Positions 17,852 through 26,259 are shown, numbered from the stretch's first letter. The stretch: 64,000 nt of DNA from Parazoarcus communis (GCF_003111645.1 NZ_CP022187.1:2046001-2110000), one strand, 5' to 3'. Notes: a model not told the origin generated them from the sequence alone. Made by a program: numbers and translations.

Positions 17852-18721
17852 ATGAAAACACCGCACAGAATCGCCCCACTGGTCGAAGACGGCCTCGTCG
17901 ACAGCGTGCTGCGTCAGCTCATGAGCGGCAAGGAGGCAATGGTCTACGTCGTCCAGTGCGGCGACGAAGTACGCTGCGCCAAAGTGTACAAGGAGGCCAA
18001 CAAGCGTGGCTTCCACAAGGCAGTCGACTACACCGAAGGCCGCAAGGTGAAGAACAGCCGTCAGGCGCGCGCCATGGCCAAGGGCTCGCGCTACGGCCGC
18101 CAGGAACAGGAAGCAGCGTGGCAACACGCCGAAGTCGACGCCCTGCGCCAGCTCGCCGCAGCCGGTGTGCGCGTGCCCGTACCCTACGACTTCCACGAAG
18201 GTGTGCTGCTGATGGAGCTGGTGGCCGATGAAGACGGCGAACCCGCACCGCGCCTCAACGACATCGAACTCAGCGCCGACGACGCCCGCACGTTTCACGC
18301 CTTCCTGATCCGTCAGGTGGTGCGCATGCTGTGCGCCGGCATCGTGCACGGCGACCTGTCCGAGTACAACATCCTGGTCGACCATGCCGGCCCGGTCATC
18401 ATCGACCTGCCACAGGCGGTCGATGCCGCGGCCAACAACAACGCCAAGCGCATGCTGGCGCGCGACGTGGACAACCTTGCCGACTACTTCGGCCAGTTCG
18501 CCCCCGAACTGCTCCAGACCCGCTACGCCGATGAAATCTGGGCGCTGTACGAAACCGGAAAACTGCTTCCCGACAGCCCGCTCACCGGCACCTTCAAGGA
18601 CGTCGAGACCCTGGCCAATCTGGATGAAGTGATGCAGGTGATCGACGCCGCGCGCCGCGAAGAAGCCGCACGTCAGGCAAGAATGGCCGGCGAAAGCACG
18701 GACGGCGCCGACGACAACTGA
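17852..18721 (+). CDS. RIO-type serine/threonine protein kinase (PA4780-like)
   Basis: A 289-aa protein from ATG 17852. The longer open frame starts at 17648, but the N-terminus MKTPHRIAPLVEDGLVD matches the usual start of this family. RIO kinase features are the flexible ATP loop with SGKEAMVYVV, the lysine in CAKVYKE, the catalytic IVHGDLSEYNIL and the metal site VIIDLPQAVD. Bacterial PA4780-like RIO kinases are cytoplasmic; their targets are mostly unknown. The C-terminus is charged. It is convergent with the next gene, only 9 bases away. Confidence 0.92.
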   Translation: MKTPHRIAPLVEDGLVDSVLRQLMSGKEAMVYVVQCGDEVRCAKVYKEANKRGFHKAVDYTEGRKVKNSRQARAMAKGSRYGRQEQEAAWQHAEVDALRQLAAAGVRVPVPYDFHEGVLLMELVADEDGEPAPRLNDIELSADDARTFHAFLIRQVVRMLCAGIVHGDLSEYNILVDHAGPVIIDLPQAVDAAANNNAKRMLARDVDNLADYFGQFAPELLQTRYADEIWALYETGKLLPDSPLTGTFKDVETLANLDEVMQVIDAARREEAARQARMAGESTDGADDN

Positions 18722-18730
18722 GCCACGGGC

Positions 18731-19105
18731 TCAGGACGCCTCGCTGGCATCGAGCAGGCGCTCGCACTCCAGCATCATCGCCTGCGCCAGCTCTGACTGG
18801 TAATTGGGGTCGAGCGCCTCCATCATTTCATACGCAGTAAAAAGCCCGGCCTCACGCGACAAGGTGGCGGCGATCTGCCGCGCCATGTCGTCGCTCAAGC
18901 CAGAGAGCTGCTTGCGCTCGGACTGCGGCAGCGTGCGTTTCGTGCGCCGCAGCCAGTCCGCCGCCAGCGTCGCCCCCTGCCCTTCGTTCATCCACTGCCC
19001 ATGCTCATAGAAGGCCGACAGGCGTTCGGCAGTGAGCGCGAAGATCAGCGCAATGCGGATGCCGCGCTCAGTGGGCGGCGTGCCCTGCGGGTTGTCGAAA
19101 ATCAT
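18731..19105 (-). CDS. Conserved helical hypothetical protein
   Basis: A 124-aa protein from ATG 19105, predicted mostly helical and acidic at the C-terminus (AQAMMLECERLLDASEAS). No family is recognised. Its ATG overlaps the stop of the decayed Fic-family gene (ATGA), so it was probably the second gene of a Fic operon and may have been its partner. It could also be unrelated and simply coupled. No promoter of its own is apparent. Confidence 0.62.
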   Translation of the reverse strand: MIFDNPQGTPPTERGIRIALIFALTAERLSAFYEHGQWMNEGQGATLAADWLRRTKRTLPQSERKQLSGLSDDMARQIAATLSREAGLFTAYEMMEALDPNYQSELAQAMMLECERLLDASEAS

Positions 19106-19444
19106 GCGTCTGGGTCCGTGTGTTCGCGCTGCCACTGGATTTGATAACGGGTACTGCGACCACCTCCGGGCAACCTGACGAGGCAGCCCTTGGCGATGAG
19201 GTCTGCGAGATGGCGGGTGGCCGAGGACGCGGTCAAGCTGCGCTTCGGCGCAGTGAATGGCGCTGCGCAAGCTTACAAGGAAGCACTGCAACCAGGGTGT
19301 GAGATTGATGGCCTGCTCAGGCTCGGGCAGTGTCTGCGCTCGTTTGAGCTGCTGTTAACAGCCCTTGCGATCAGCCAGGATGGCAACAGAGATGGCGTAG
19401 AAACGGATGCTCTGCGGCTCGCACTGTGCGAGCGCGGCATCGGT
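19102..19444 (-). pseudogene. Decayed Fic-family gene, C-terminal remnant
   Basis: Minus-strand pieces match the C-terminal part of Fic proteins with a winged-helix tail. Reading leftward: DAALAQC and IRFYAISVAILADRKGC, then a TAA (19355-19357), QQLKRAQTLPEPEQAINLT and PWLQCFLVSLRSAIHCAEAQ in the same frame, then a frameshift and probable loss of about 40 residues, then TASSATRHLADLIAKGCLVR and PGGGRSTRYQIQ, ending at TGA 19102-19104. The Fic catalytic HPFxxGN region is absent. The homology rests on remembered family patterns. Confidence 0.72.
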
Positions 19445-19476
19445 GCGTTTGCAGTTGGAAGAGTGATGCGAATGCC

Positions 19477-19513
19477 AACGTTATTCGGCTCATGCAATGA
19501 GCCGAATAACGTT
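19477..19513. repeat. Perfect 17-bp inverted repeat (hairpin)
   Basis: Arms AACGTTATTCGGCTCAT (19477-19493) and its exact complement (19497-19513) are separated by GCA. It lies between the end of the ABC permease gene and the Fic remnant. There is no T-run. It could be a terminator for the long leftward operon, or a mobile-element or repeat remnant. Confidence 0.8.
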
Positions 19514-19569
19514 CCGGGAAAGACGCCACGCTTACGGGAAGGATGGCGAGCGGGTACGTCCAGTCGCTA

Positions 19570-20385
19570 TCAGGCTCCGCCCGGCTTCCCGGCGCGCTTG
19601 ACGATACCGCGCTGCGGGTCGTAACCCCATGCGGCGAGCAGGAAAAACACGGCCAGGCAACCCACGACGATCGCCAGCGATTGCGGCGCCCACTGCCCGT
19701 ACAGCGCAAAGCGCGTCGCCTCCACCGCGTGGCTGAAGGGGTTCCAGCTGGCGATGAAGTGGATCACGCTGGCGCCGGATTCTTCCAGCTTCCACAGCGG
19801 ATACAGCGCCGGCGACACGAAGAACATCGGGAAGATGACGAAATTCATCGTGCCGGCGAAGTTCTCCAGTTGCTTCACATGCACCGACAGCAGCAGCCCG
19901 AGCGCCCCCAGCATCATCCCCGACAGCACCAGCACCGGCAGCGCATACAGCCAGCCCGACCACGGCACGCCCACGTCGAACAGCGCCGCGATCGCCAGAA
20001 ACACGTAGGCTTGCAGCACCGACAGCAGCGTACCCGCCAGCAACTTGGCAAACAGCAGGTAGGCGCGTGGCAGCGGCGCGGTGAGCAGCAACCGCATCAC
20101 CCCCATCTCGCGGTCGTACACCATCGCCAGCGAAGACTGCATGCCGTTGAACAGCAGCACCATGCCGAGCAGACCGGGCACGATGTAGGTCTGATAAGGG
20201 ATATAGGTGTCGTAAGGCGGGATGATCGACACCCCGAACACGTTCTGGAAGCCGGCGGCAAACACCACCAGCCACAGCAGCGGACGCACCAGGGCTGAGG
20301 CCAGACGGCCACCCTGGCGGACAAACTTGGCCACCTCTCGGCTGGTGACGGCCTGCAGGGCGAGGAGCGCATGGCTCAGTTTCAT
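19570..20385 (-). CDS. pedC: ABC-2 type permease of PedC/LutF type (PQQ/lanthanide-associated)
   Basis: A 271-aa inner-membrane protein with about six helices, including LVRPLLWLVVFAAGFQNVFG near the start and MNFVIFPMFFVSPALYPLWK near the end. It fits the ABC-2 permeases found in PQQ-alcohol-dehydrogenase clusters (PedC in Pseudomonas putida, LutF in Methylorubrum). Those systems are needed for growth on trace lanthanides. It is the last gene of the leftward operon, 33 bases after the binding protein. Orthology is inferred from the four-gene set rather than from a search. Confidence 0.85.
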   Translation of the reverse strand: MKLSHALLALQAVTSREVAKFVRQGGRLASALVRPLLWLVVFAAGFQNVFGVSIIPPYDTYIPYQTYIVPGLLGMVLLFNGMQSSLAMVYDREMGVMRLLLTAPLPRAYLLFAKLLAGTLLSVLQAYVFLAIAALFDVGVPWSGWLYALPVLVLSGMMLGALGLLLSVHVKQLENFAGTMNFVIFPMFFVSPALYPLWKLEESGASVIHFIASWNPFSHAVEATRFALYGQWAPQSLAIVVGCLAVFFLLAAWGYDPQRGIVKRAGKPGGA

Positions 20386-20418
20386 GTCGGGGTTCCAGGT
20401 CGGCTGGTGGGTTCAGGG

Positions 20419-21600
20419 TCAGGGTTTGCAGCGGCTGTCGCGCTGATCGAAGCCCAGCGTGTCCATATTGTTCTGCTGATGCAGGAAGCCCTGGATCGGC
20501 GCACGCTCGATCACCGAGTTGTGGGTGGCGAGCAGGATGGGCTGGCGCAACTGGCGATCCCAGGGGCGAAAGCCGAGCCGGTTGCCCTTGAAGCCATCGA
20601 TCGTGATCTCGTCGCCGGCGAGGTAGCTCACCAGCTTGGCGAAAGGCGCATTGTCGGTGCGCACCACCGCCTCGATCACCGACTTGATCGCAATCCACGC
20701 CGCCCAGTCGGGGCTCGACGGCTGGCGCTCGGCCTGCTTCTGCATGCGGCTGGACAGTTGCGGCGCGCCGTGGCGCTCCCACGCCCAGTGCCAGGCCTCG
20801 GCAACCAGGCCCTCACTGCCCACGACCGGACGCGGGCGCACGGTTCGATACGGCAGATTGCGCGCGAATTCGCCGTCGCTGTCCGCAACGAACACCACAT
20901 CGTGATCGGCTCCACCCGTCAGCAGCAGGGGATTGCCCTGATCACGTTGGCGCGGATCGTTGCTGAGCACGAAGCTGCGCTTGTCCACGATCTTCAACCC
21001 GAAGCGTTTTGCCGACGTCTCGAAGGCTGCGCCCAGCAACTTGTCGGCCGCCAGCGGCCCTTCCAGCAGCAGCACCGAACGCCACTTGCGCGACACCAGA
21101 TACTGCGCCATCGCGTCGGTCTGCATCGCATGGTTGGGCAAGGTGTGGAAGAGATGCGGCTGGCATTGCTCCTGACGTAGCACGTCGTCTGCGGCCGACA
21201 CGTTGAACAGCAGCAGTTCCTTGCCGCGAGTGGCCCTGGCCAGTTCGGCCACGACCTCGGCCGGCGCGTCGACCAGGAAATAGCGCACCCCCGCAGACTG
21301 CAGCGTATTCACCTGCGCCAGCAATGCTGCGGCGTCGGCACCCTTCACCCGTTCGAGCGCGAACTCGAGCTTGAGCGCCTGGCCGACGAAACGCGCTTCC
21401 CGCATCGCCACCTCGGCGCCGGCAAAGGGCCTGCCAAAGGCTTGCGACAGATTGCGATGGAAGGTTCGCTTCTCGTCGTATCGCGCATCCTTGTCGAGCT
21501 CAAGGAAGGCGAAGCGGATGGTCTCTGCGGCAGCAGGCAGGCTGAACAACAGCACGGCGACGATGGCCAGCGATCGGCGAAGGAGAGTCGAAAATGGCAT
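20419..21600 (-). CDS. PQQ-associated ABC substrate-binding protein
   Basis: About 393 aa from ATG 21600 (MPFSTLLRRSLAIVAVLLFS, a signal peptide ending AAAE). The open frame reaches 21681, but the extra residues are polar. The fold is like branched-chain amino-acid receptors (SRKWRSVLLLEGPLAADKLL; DHDVVFVADSDGEFARNLPY). This is the unusual receptor type seen next to the PQQ-linked beta-propeller, ATPase and permease genes (PedA1/LutA-like). Its ligand may be a lanthanide or a metal complex; this is not shown by sequence. Confidence 0.83.
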   Translation of the reverse strand: MPFSTLLRRSLAIVAVLLFSLPAAAETIRFAFLELDKDARYDEKRTFHRNLSQAFGRPFAGAEVAMREARFVGQALKLEFALERVKGADAAALLAQVNTLQSAGVRYFLVDAPAEVVAELARATRGKELLLFNVSAADDVLRQEQCQPHLFHTLPNHAMQTDAMAQYLVSRKWRSVLLLEGPLAADKLLGAAFETSAKRFGLKIVDKRSFVLSNDPRQRDQGNPLLLTGGADHDVVFVADSDGEFARNLPYRTVRPRPVVGSEGLVAEAWHWAWERHGAPQLSSRMQKQAERQPSSPDWAAWIAIKSVIEAVVRTDNAPFAKLVSYLAGDEITIDGFKGNRLGFRPWDRQLRQPILLATHNSVIERAPIQGFLHQQNNMDTLGFDQRDSRCKP

Positions 21601-21670
21601 GTGAAATTCCCTGGAGTCTGGCGACTGCCGGGCAAGCAGCGGCCCCGCAGTCGCACCAGCAGCGTTCGGA

Positions 21671-22657
21671 TCAGTCGTCAATCACCGCGGTATGCGGCAC
21701 GCGCCCGACCGGAACCGAACGCAACACCTTGTTGTTCCTGGTATCAACGATCGACATGTCGTCCGACAGCCCATTCACAACGAACAACCGACTTTGGTCG
21801 CGGCTCAGGGTGACACCCCACGCGCGCTGCCCGACCAGCACGTATTCCTTCACCGCACGGCTGGCGACATCGACCACGGCGACATGGTTGGCACGCCCCA
21901 GGGTGACATAGGCGGTCTTGCCGTCGCGGGTCATGGCGATGCCGACCGGGGTCACATCGTCGGCACGGAAGCCCTTGGGCGCGAACGATACGGTGCCCTT
22001 GATCTCGTTTTTCCTGCCATCGATGATGGTGACCGAGCCGCCGAGTTCGTTGGTGACCCAGATCTCGCTGCTGTCCGGGGTGGCGGCGAAGCGGCGCGGC
22101 CGGTTGCCGACCACGATATTGGCGGCGATTTCGTTGGTCGCGGTGTCGATCACATGCACCATGTTGGCAACTTCCGAGGTCACATACAGGCGCTTGCCGT
22201 CAGGGCTCATCATCACGCCCTCAGGCTCCTCGCCGACCTCGATCTCGGCCACTTTCTTGCCGGCCGCGACGTCGATCACCGACACCTTGGCGTCTTCTTC
22301 CATCGACACATAGAAGCGCTTGCTGTCAGGGCTGAAGGCGAACATCTCCGGATCTTCGCCGACTTCAATCGAGCGTTCCACCGCCAGCCTGGCGATGTCG
22401 ATCACGTCCACCCGCTCGGAATTGCTCGCGATCACGAACAGTTTCTGGCCGTCAGTGCTGAGCCTCATGTCGCGCGGTCGCTCACCGGTGGGAATGGTCT
22501 TCACCACCGCGTAGGTCTTGCCGTCGAGCACGGTCACCGCATTGTCGTTCTCGCTGCTGACAAAGATCTGGCCGGAGCCCTTGGCGTGCACGGCGCTCAC
22601 AGGCAGAAGTAACAGCGCACTGGCAGCGAGTGCCATGCTGAGGGAGTTCAGACGCAT
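21671..22657 (-). CDS. YVTN-type beta-propeller protein, PQQ-associated
   Basis: A 328-aa secreted protein from ATG 22657, preceded by AGGAG. The signal peptide ends VHAKG. The rest is about seven repeats of about 42 residues with the YVTN pattern (IFVSSENDNAVTVLDGKTY, LYVTSEVANMVHVIDTATNE, IWVTNELGGSVTIIDGRKNE), i.e. a seven-bladed propeller. Such proteins accompany PedA-type transporters in PQQ clusters, probably in the periplasm as a carrier or receptor. It lies 23 bases after the ATPase gene. Confidence 0.9.
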   Translation of the reverse strand: MRLNSLSMALAASALLLLPVSAVHAKGSGQIFVSSENDNAVTVLDGKTYAVVKTIPTGERPRDMRLSTDGQKLFVIASNSERVDVIDIARLAVERSIEVGEDPEMFAFSPDSKRFYVSMEEDAKVSVIDVAAGKKVAEIEVGEEPEGVMMSPDGKRLYVTSEVANMVHVIDTATNEIAANIVVGNRPRRFAATPDSSEIWVTNELGGSVTIIDGRKNEIKGTVSFAPKGFRADDVTPVGIAMTRDGKTAYVTLGRANHVAVVDVASRAVKEYVLVGQRAWGVTLSRDQSRLFVVNGLSDDMSIVDTRNNKVLRSVPVGRVPHTAVIDD

Positions 22658-22680
22658 GAGGACAATCTCCTGTTGGTTAT

Positions 22681-23460
22681 TCATTTTGACGACTGCAGCG
22701 ATCCTGATGAGGGTTCGCCACCCTCCGTCATGGTCATGAAAGCCTCGGCCAGCGACGCCACACCGGAAGCGGCCACCAGCGACTGCGGCGTTCCTTCGGC
22801 GAGGATCTTTCCACGGTGCAGCACGATCACGCGATCGGCTTCCTCAGCCTCATCCACCAGGTGCGAGGCCCACAAAATACCCACGCCGCCCTCGCGCAGC
22901 GCCAGCACCTCGTCCAGCAGCTGTCGACGCGAGGCAGGGTCGAGCCCCACCGTGGCCTCGTCCATCAGCAAGACCGAGGGTTTGTGCACCAGCGCCCGCG
23001 CCAGTTCGACCTTGCGCCGGTTGCCGCCGGAGAGCTCGCGTACCCGGTCGTGGGCGCGTTCGGACAGCCCCAGCCGTTGCAGCGCATCCGCAATCCGGGC
23101 CTTCGATTCGCGCCCGGCGATGCCATGCAGGCGGGCGTGAAACACCAGATTGGCCTCCACGCTCAGGTCGAGGTCGAGCGTCATCTGCTGAAACACCACG
23201 CCGATACGGCCCAGCGCTCGCACCGGTTCGCGCTGCATGTCGTGACCGCACACCCGCACCACGCCGCCGTCGGCATTGAACAGGCCGGTAAGCAGCTGGA
23301 ACAGGGTGCTCTTGCCCGCCCCGTTCGGCCCCAGCAGCGCAACGAACTCGCCCGGCCTCACCGTCAGGCTGACGCCCTTGAGCGCCTCGCGCGTGCCGTA
23401 GGATTTGCGCACCTCCTCGACCTGCAGCGACCACTGCGCGACCACCACGTCCTCATGCAT
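22681..23460 (-). CDS. pedB: ABC ATPase, PQQ/lanthanide-associated (PedB/LutE type)
   Basis: About 259 aa from ATG 23460, which overlaps the preceding ATPase gene by eight bases. It has Walker A GPNGAGKST, a Q-loop FQQMTLDLDL, signature LSGGNRRKVE, Walker B VLLMDEATVGLD and switch WASHL. The SGGNRRK variant and ABC-2-type style fit the ATPase partner of the PedC-like permease. The open frame extends upstream to 23592, but that part lies inside the preceding gene. Confidence 0.88.
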   Translation of the reverse strand: MHEDVVVAQWSLQVEEVRKSYGTREALKGVSLTVRPGEFVALLGPNGAGKSTLFQLLTGLFNADGGVVRVCGHDMQREPVRALGRIGVVFQQMTLDLDLSVEANLVFHARLHGIAGRESKARIADALQRLGLSERAHDRVRELSGGNRRKVELARALVHKPSVLLMDEATVGLDPASRRQLLDEVLALREGGVGILWASHLVDEAEEADRVIVLHRGKILAEGTPQSLVAASGVASLAEAFMTMTEGGEPSSGSLQSSK

Positions 23461-24259
23461 CCGTGCGCACCTCAATGTTGTTTCTGCCCTGTGCCCTTCC
23501 CTGACCTGCATTTCCACTTTGATCCAGCAAACCGGCCAGCAGGGCCGGATGGCGGTCGAGCAGTTCGCGCTGCAGTGCGAGCACCGCGGCATCGTTGGGC
23601 AAGCGCGGACCGCTCAACCCTTCCCGCCACTCCAGCATCACCCTGCCCGGCGCACCGGACATGAAACACACGCGACCGCCCAGCGCCAGTGCCTCGCGCA
23701 GGTCGTGGGTAACGAACAGCACGGAGGTATTGCAGCGCTGCCACAAACTGACCAGCATCGCGCGCAGGCGGTCGGCGGTGGGCGCGTCGAGCGACACGAA
23801 GGGCTCGTCCATCAGCAGCACCCGGGGCTCGATCACGAAGGCCCGCGCCAGCGCCACCCGGCGCTGCATGCCGCCGGAGAGCCGGCCCGGATAGGCGTCG
23901 AGCACGTCGCCCAGTTCCATCGCCTGCAACAGGTCGCGCGCCCGTGCCGGTGCAGTCGGATCATCGCCCGCCACCAGCAGCACGTTCTCGATCACGGTCA
24001 GCCACGGCATCAGACGCGGCTCCTGGAACATGAAGCCGATGCCGTCCTGCAAGGGACTGCCATCCAGGGTGACGCGCCCGCTCACATCGTGATCGAGCCC
24101 GCCGACGACGTTGAGCAAGGTGCTCTTGCCGCAGCCCGAGGGGCCGACCACACAGACAAATTCGCCCGGCTGGACCTGCAGCCGCAAATCTGCCAGCGCA
24201 ATATGCGAGCGCCCGCCCCGGTCCGGATAACACTTGCGCACAATCTCGATATCCAGCAT
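23453..24259 (-). CDS. ABC importer ATPase, nitrate/sulfonate/taurine (SsuB/TauB) type
   Basis: A 268-aa ATPase with Walker A GPSGCGKST, Q-loop FQEPRLMPWLTV, signature LSGGMQRRVALARA, Walker B VLLMDEPFVSLD and switch VTHDL. The PRLMPW segment after the Q-loop is typical of the nitrate/sulfonate/taurine family. It starts three bases after the permease stop and its end overlaps the next ATPase gene. It powers the importer formed with the two upstream genes. Confidence 0.93.
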   Translation of the reverse strand: MLDIEIVRKCYPDRGGRSHIALADLRLQVQPGEFVCVVGPSGCGKSTLLNVVGGLDHDVSGRVTLDGSPLQDGIGFMFQEPRLMPWLTVIENVLLVAGDDPTAPARARDLLQAMELGDVLDAYPGRLSGGMQRRVALARAFVIEPRVLLMDEPFVSLDAPTADRLRAMLVSLWQRCNTSVLFVTHDLREALALGGRVCFMSGAPGRVMLEWREGLSGPRLPNDAAVLALQRELLDRHPALLAGLLDQSGNAGQGRAQGRNNIEVRTDA

Positions 24260-24262
24260 CGC

Positions 24263-25093
24263 TCAGCCCCTCCACCGCGTCAGCCGGCGCTCGAGCGGGC
24301 GCAGCGCAAAGGCCTCGACCACCAGCACGATCGCGGCGAACACCAGCGTATAGGCCAGGATGCCGGCGATGTCGAAGAACTGGAAGAAGACATTGAGCTG
24401 GAAGCCGATGCCGTTGCTGCGCCCGAGCAGCTCCACCACCAGCACGATCTTCCAGATCAGCGACAGCCCGGTGCGCGCGGCTGCCATCAGATAGGGGTAG
24501 AGCTGCGGCAGATACACCCGTGACAGCGTGCGCCAGCGCGGCAGGCGATAGGCGCTGGCGACCTGCATCAGGCGCGGATCGACCGCACGTGCGCCCTCGC
24601 GCACGGTAACGATCACGGTGGGGATCTTGTTGATCGCCACCGCGACAATCGCGGCGGTGTCGTTGAGGCCGAACCAGACGTAACACAGGATGATCGTGAC
24701 CAGCGCCGGCACATTGAGCCCGAGCACCAGCCATCCGTCGAGGAAGAGATCGAGCGTGCGCCAGCGCCCCATCGCGATGCCGATCACGGTGCCAATCACC
24801 ATCGCGGCGGCAAACGCGATCACCACCCGCGACAGGGTGATGCCCAGGTGATACGGCATCACCAGCGACAGGGTTTCGTCGATCACACGACCGAACACCG
24901 TCAGCGGCGCTGGCAGCGCGTTGCTCTGCAGCACGGACGCCAGCACATGCCACAACACCACGAACACGAGCAGCGAAGCGAGGCGAACGCCCGCGTCGCC
25001 GCCATGGCGAAAGCGCCTGGAAAGTGGCGCGGATGCCGCAGCCAGATGCTGTGCAGCGGTGTCGTGGCCGGCGCCCTGGACCCGCTCGATCAC
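24263..25093 (-). CDS. ABC importer permease, nitrate/sulfonate/taurine (SsuC/TauC) type
   Basis: A 276-aa permease with about six helices and an EAA loop near VASAYRLPRWRTLSRVYLPQ. It begins with GTG overlapping the stop of the binding-protein gene (GTGA), so translation is coupled. An N-terminal charged extension of about 30 residues precedes the first helix; a later start cannot be excluded. Its substrate is set by the neighbouring binding protein. Confidence 0.92.
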   Translation of the reverse strand: MIERVQGAGHDTAAQHLAAASAPLSRRFRHGGDAGVRLASLLVFVVLWHVLASVLQSNALPAPLTVFGRVIDETLSLVMPYHLGITLSRVVIAFAAAMVIGTVIGIAMGRWRTLDLFLDGWLVLGLNVPALVTIILCYVWFGLNDTAAIVAVAINKIPTVIVTVREGARAVDPRLMQVASAYRLPRWRTLSRVYLPQLYPYLMAAARTGLSLIWKIVLVVELLGRSNGIGFQLNVFFQFFDIAGILAYTLVFAAIVLVVEAFALRPLERRLTRWRG

Positions 25094-26079
25094 CGTTCCA
25101 GGCCCCCGGCCCAGAAGGTACCGCTGGCAAGCGATGTGGCCTTGCCGACCAAGGCCTGCCCGCCCTCGGCGGCGAGGATGGCGAACACCTTGCGTGCCAC
25201 CTGCTCGGACTCACCCATGCTCGCAGCGGGAATGCCCGCACGGAATCCCTCGCGCAGCGCCACGAAAGTGGCATCGTCCGTGACCTTCATCATCGGCCGC
25301 AGCTCATCCCACACCGCGTCCGATTCAAGCATGTGCTGCTTGGTCGCGGCCGAGGCGCGCAAAAAACTGCGTATCGCCTGCGGATGCGCCGCCGCCCACT
25401 TCTCACGAAAAACCCAGCCCACCAGCGGCAACTCGGCATCCACGTCGAGGGTGCGCAGGATCTCGCCCATGCTCAGCAGCGGCACCATGCCCGCGGCCCG
25501 CAGGCGCGCGCCGTAGTGCCAGAAGTTCATCGCCGCGGGAAATTCCCCGCGCAGCATCAGCTCGTTGAGCAGCGGCGGCGCAACGAAAGCCGGCTCCAGC
25601 CAGCCTGCGGCGTCCGCTCCCACGGTGCGGCGGGCATAGGCGCGCAGCAGCAGCCAGCTCTTGTCGAGTGGCCCGCCGGCCACACCCAGACGCTTGCCCT
25701 TGAGGTCGGCGAACGTTTTGACCCCGGCGTCGGGACGCACCATCACCCCGCCCACCGCCAGCGAATACGGCACAAAGGTGAAGTCCTGCCCCTCGGCGCG
25801 CTGACGCGCAACCCAGATCCAGTCATTGACCACGACATCGACTGCACTGCCGAGCATGGCGATATTGGCTGCATCCTTCAGCGCCAGCGGCACGACCTCG
25901 ATCCGCACGCCCTCGCGCTCGGCAAACCCGCCTTTCTGCATCACCGCCAGTTCCCAGCTGACCGTGCCGAACTGCAGCACGCCAACCCGCAGCACCGGCA
26001 GTTCGGCAGCACGAACCGGCGCCGCCGTGAGGCATAGCAGCGCGAAGAGCGCCAGGCCGGCTCTCAGAAACGACATCAT
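25090..26079 (-). CDS. ABC substrate-binding protein, SsuA/NMT1-like, PQQ-operon linked
   Basis: About 329 aa from ATG 26079 (an adjacent ATG at 26076 is equally possible), preceded by GGGGGAG. The signal peptide has LALFALLCLTAAPVRAAE. The body follows the SsuA/ThiY-like periplasmic receptor pattern: LRVGVLQFGTVSWELAVMQK, AMLGSAVDVVVNDWIWVARQ, KTFADLKGKRLGVAGGPLDK. It is the first transporter gene after pqqA, 105 bases away, and the same strand continues through seven transport genes. Its ligand is unknown. Confidence 0.9.
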   Translation of the reverse strand: MMSFLRAGLALFALLCLTAAPVRAAELPVLRVGVLQFGTVSWELAVMQKGGFAEREGVRIEVVPLALKDAANIAMLGSAVDVVVNDWIWVARQRAEGQDFTFVPYSLAVGGVMVRPDAGVKTFADLKGKRLGVAGGPLDKSWLLLRAYARRTVGADAAGWLEPAFVAPPLLNELMLRGEFPAAMNFWHYGARLRAAGMVPLLSMGEILRTLDVDAELPLVGWVFREKWAAAHPQAIRSFLRASAATKQHMLESDAVWDELRPMMKVTDDATFVALREGFRAGIPAASMGESEQVARKVFAILAAEGGQALVGKATSLASGTFWAGGLER

Positions 26080-26184
26080 GGCGCTCTCCCCCGTTCTTGT
26101 TCGCTGTATTCCCGTGGGCAGGAAGCAACGCGGCAACCAGTTTCTGCGGGGCCGACGCTGTATGCGCCACCCCGCCCGATCACC

Positions 26185-26259
26185 TTAACGGGTGGCGATG
26201 TACATCGTGATTTCAAACCCAAAACGAAAATCGCAGGCTGCAGGGGTTTCCCATTTCAT
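26185..26259 (-). CDS. pqqA: PQQ precursor peptide PqqA
   Basis: A 24-codon gene (ATG at 26257-26259, TAA at 26185-26187) with AGGAGA six bases upstream. The peptide begins MKWETPAACDFRFGFE and ends ITMYIATR. Glu16 and Tyr20, the residues fused to make pyrroloquinoline quinone, are present in the EITMY motif. It matches PqqA in length, composition and C-terminal pattern. No pqqB, C, D or E lies in the window, so maturation enzymes must be elsewhere. It heads an apparent operon of two ABC systems. Confidence 0.95.
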   Translation of the reverse strand: MKWETPAACDFRFGFEITMYIATR

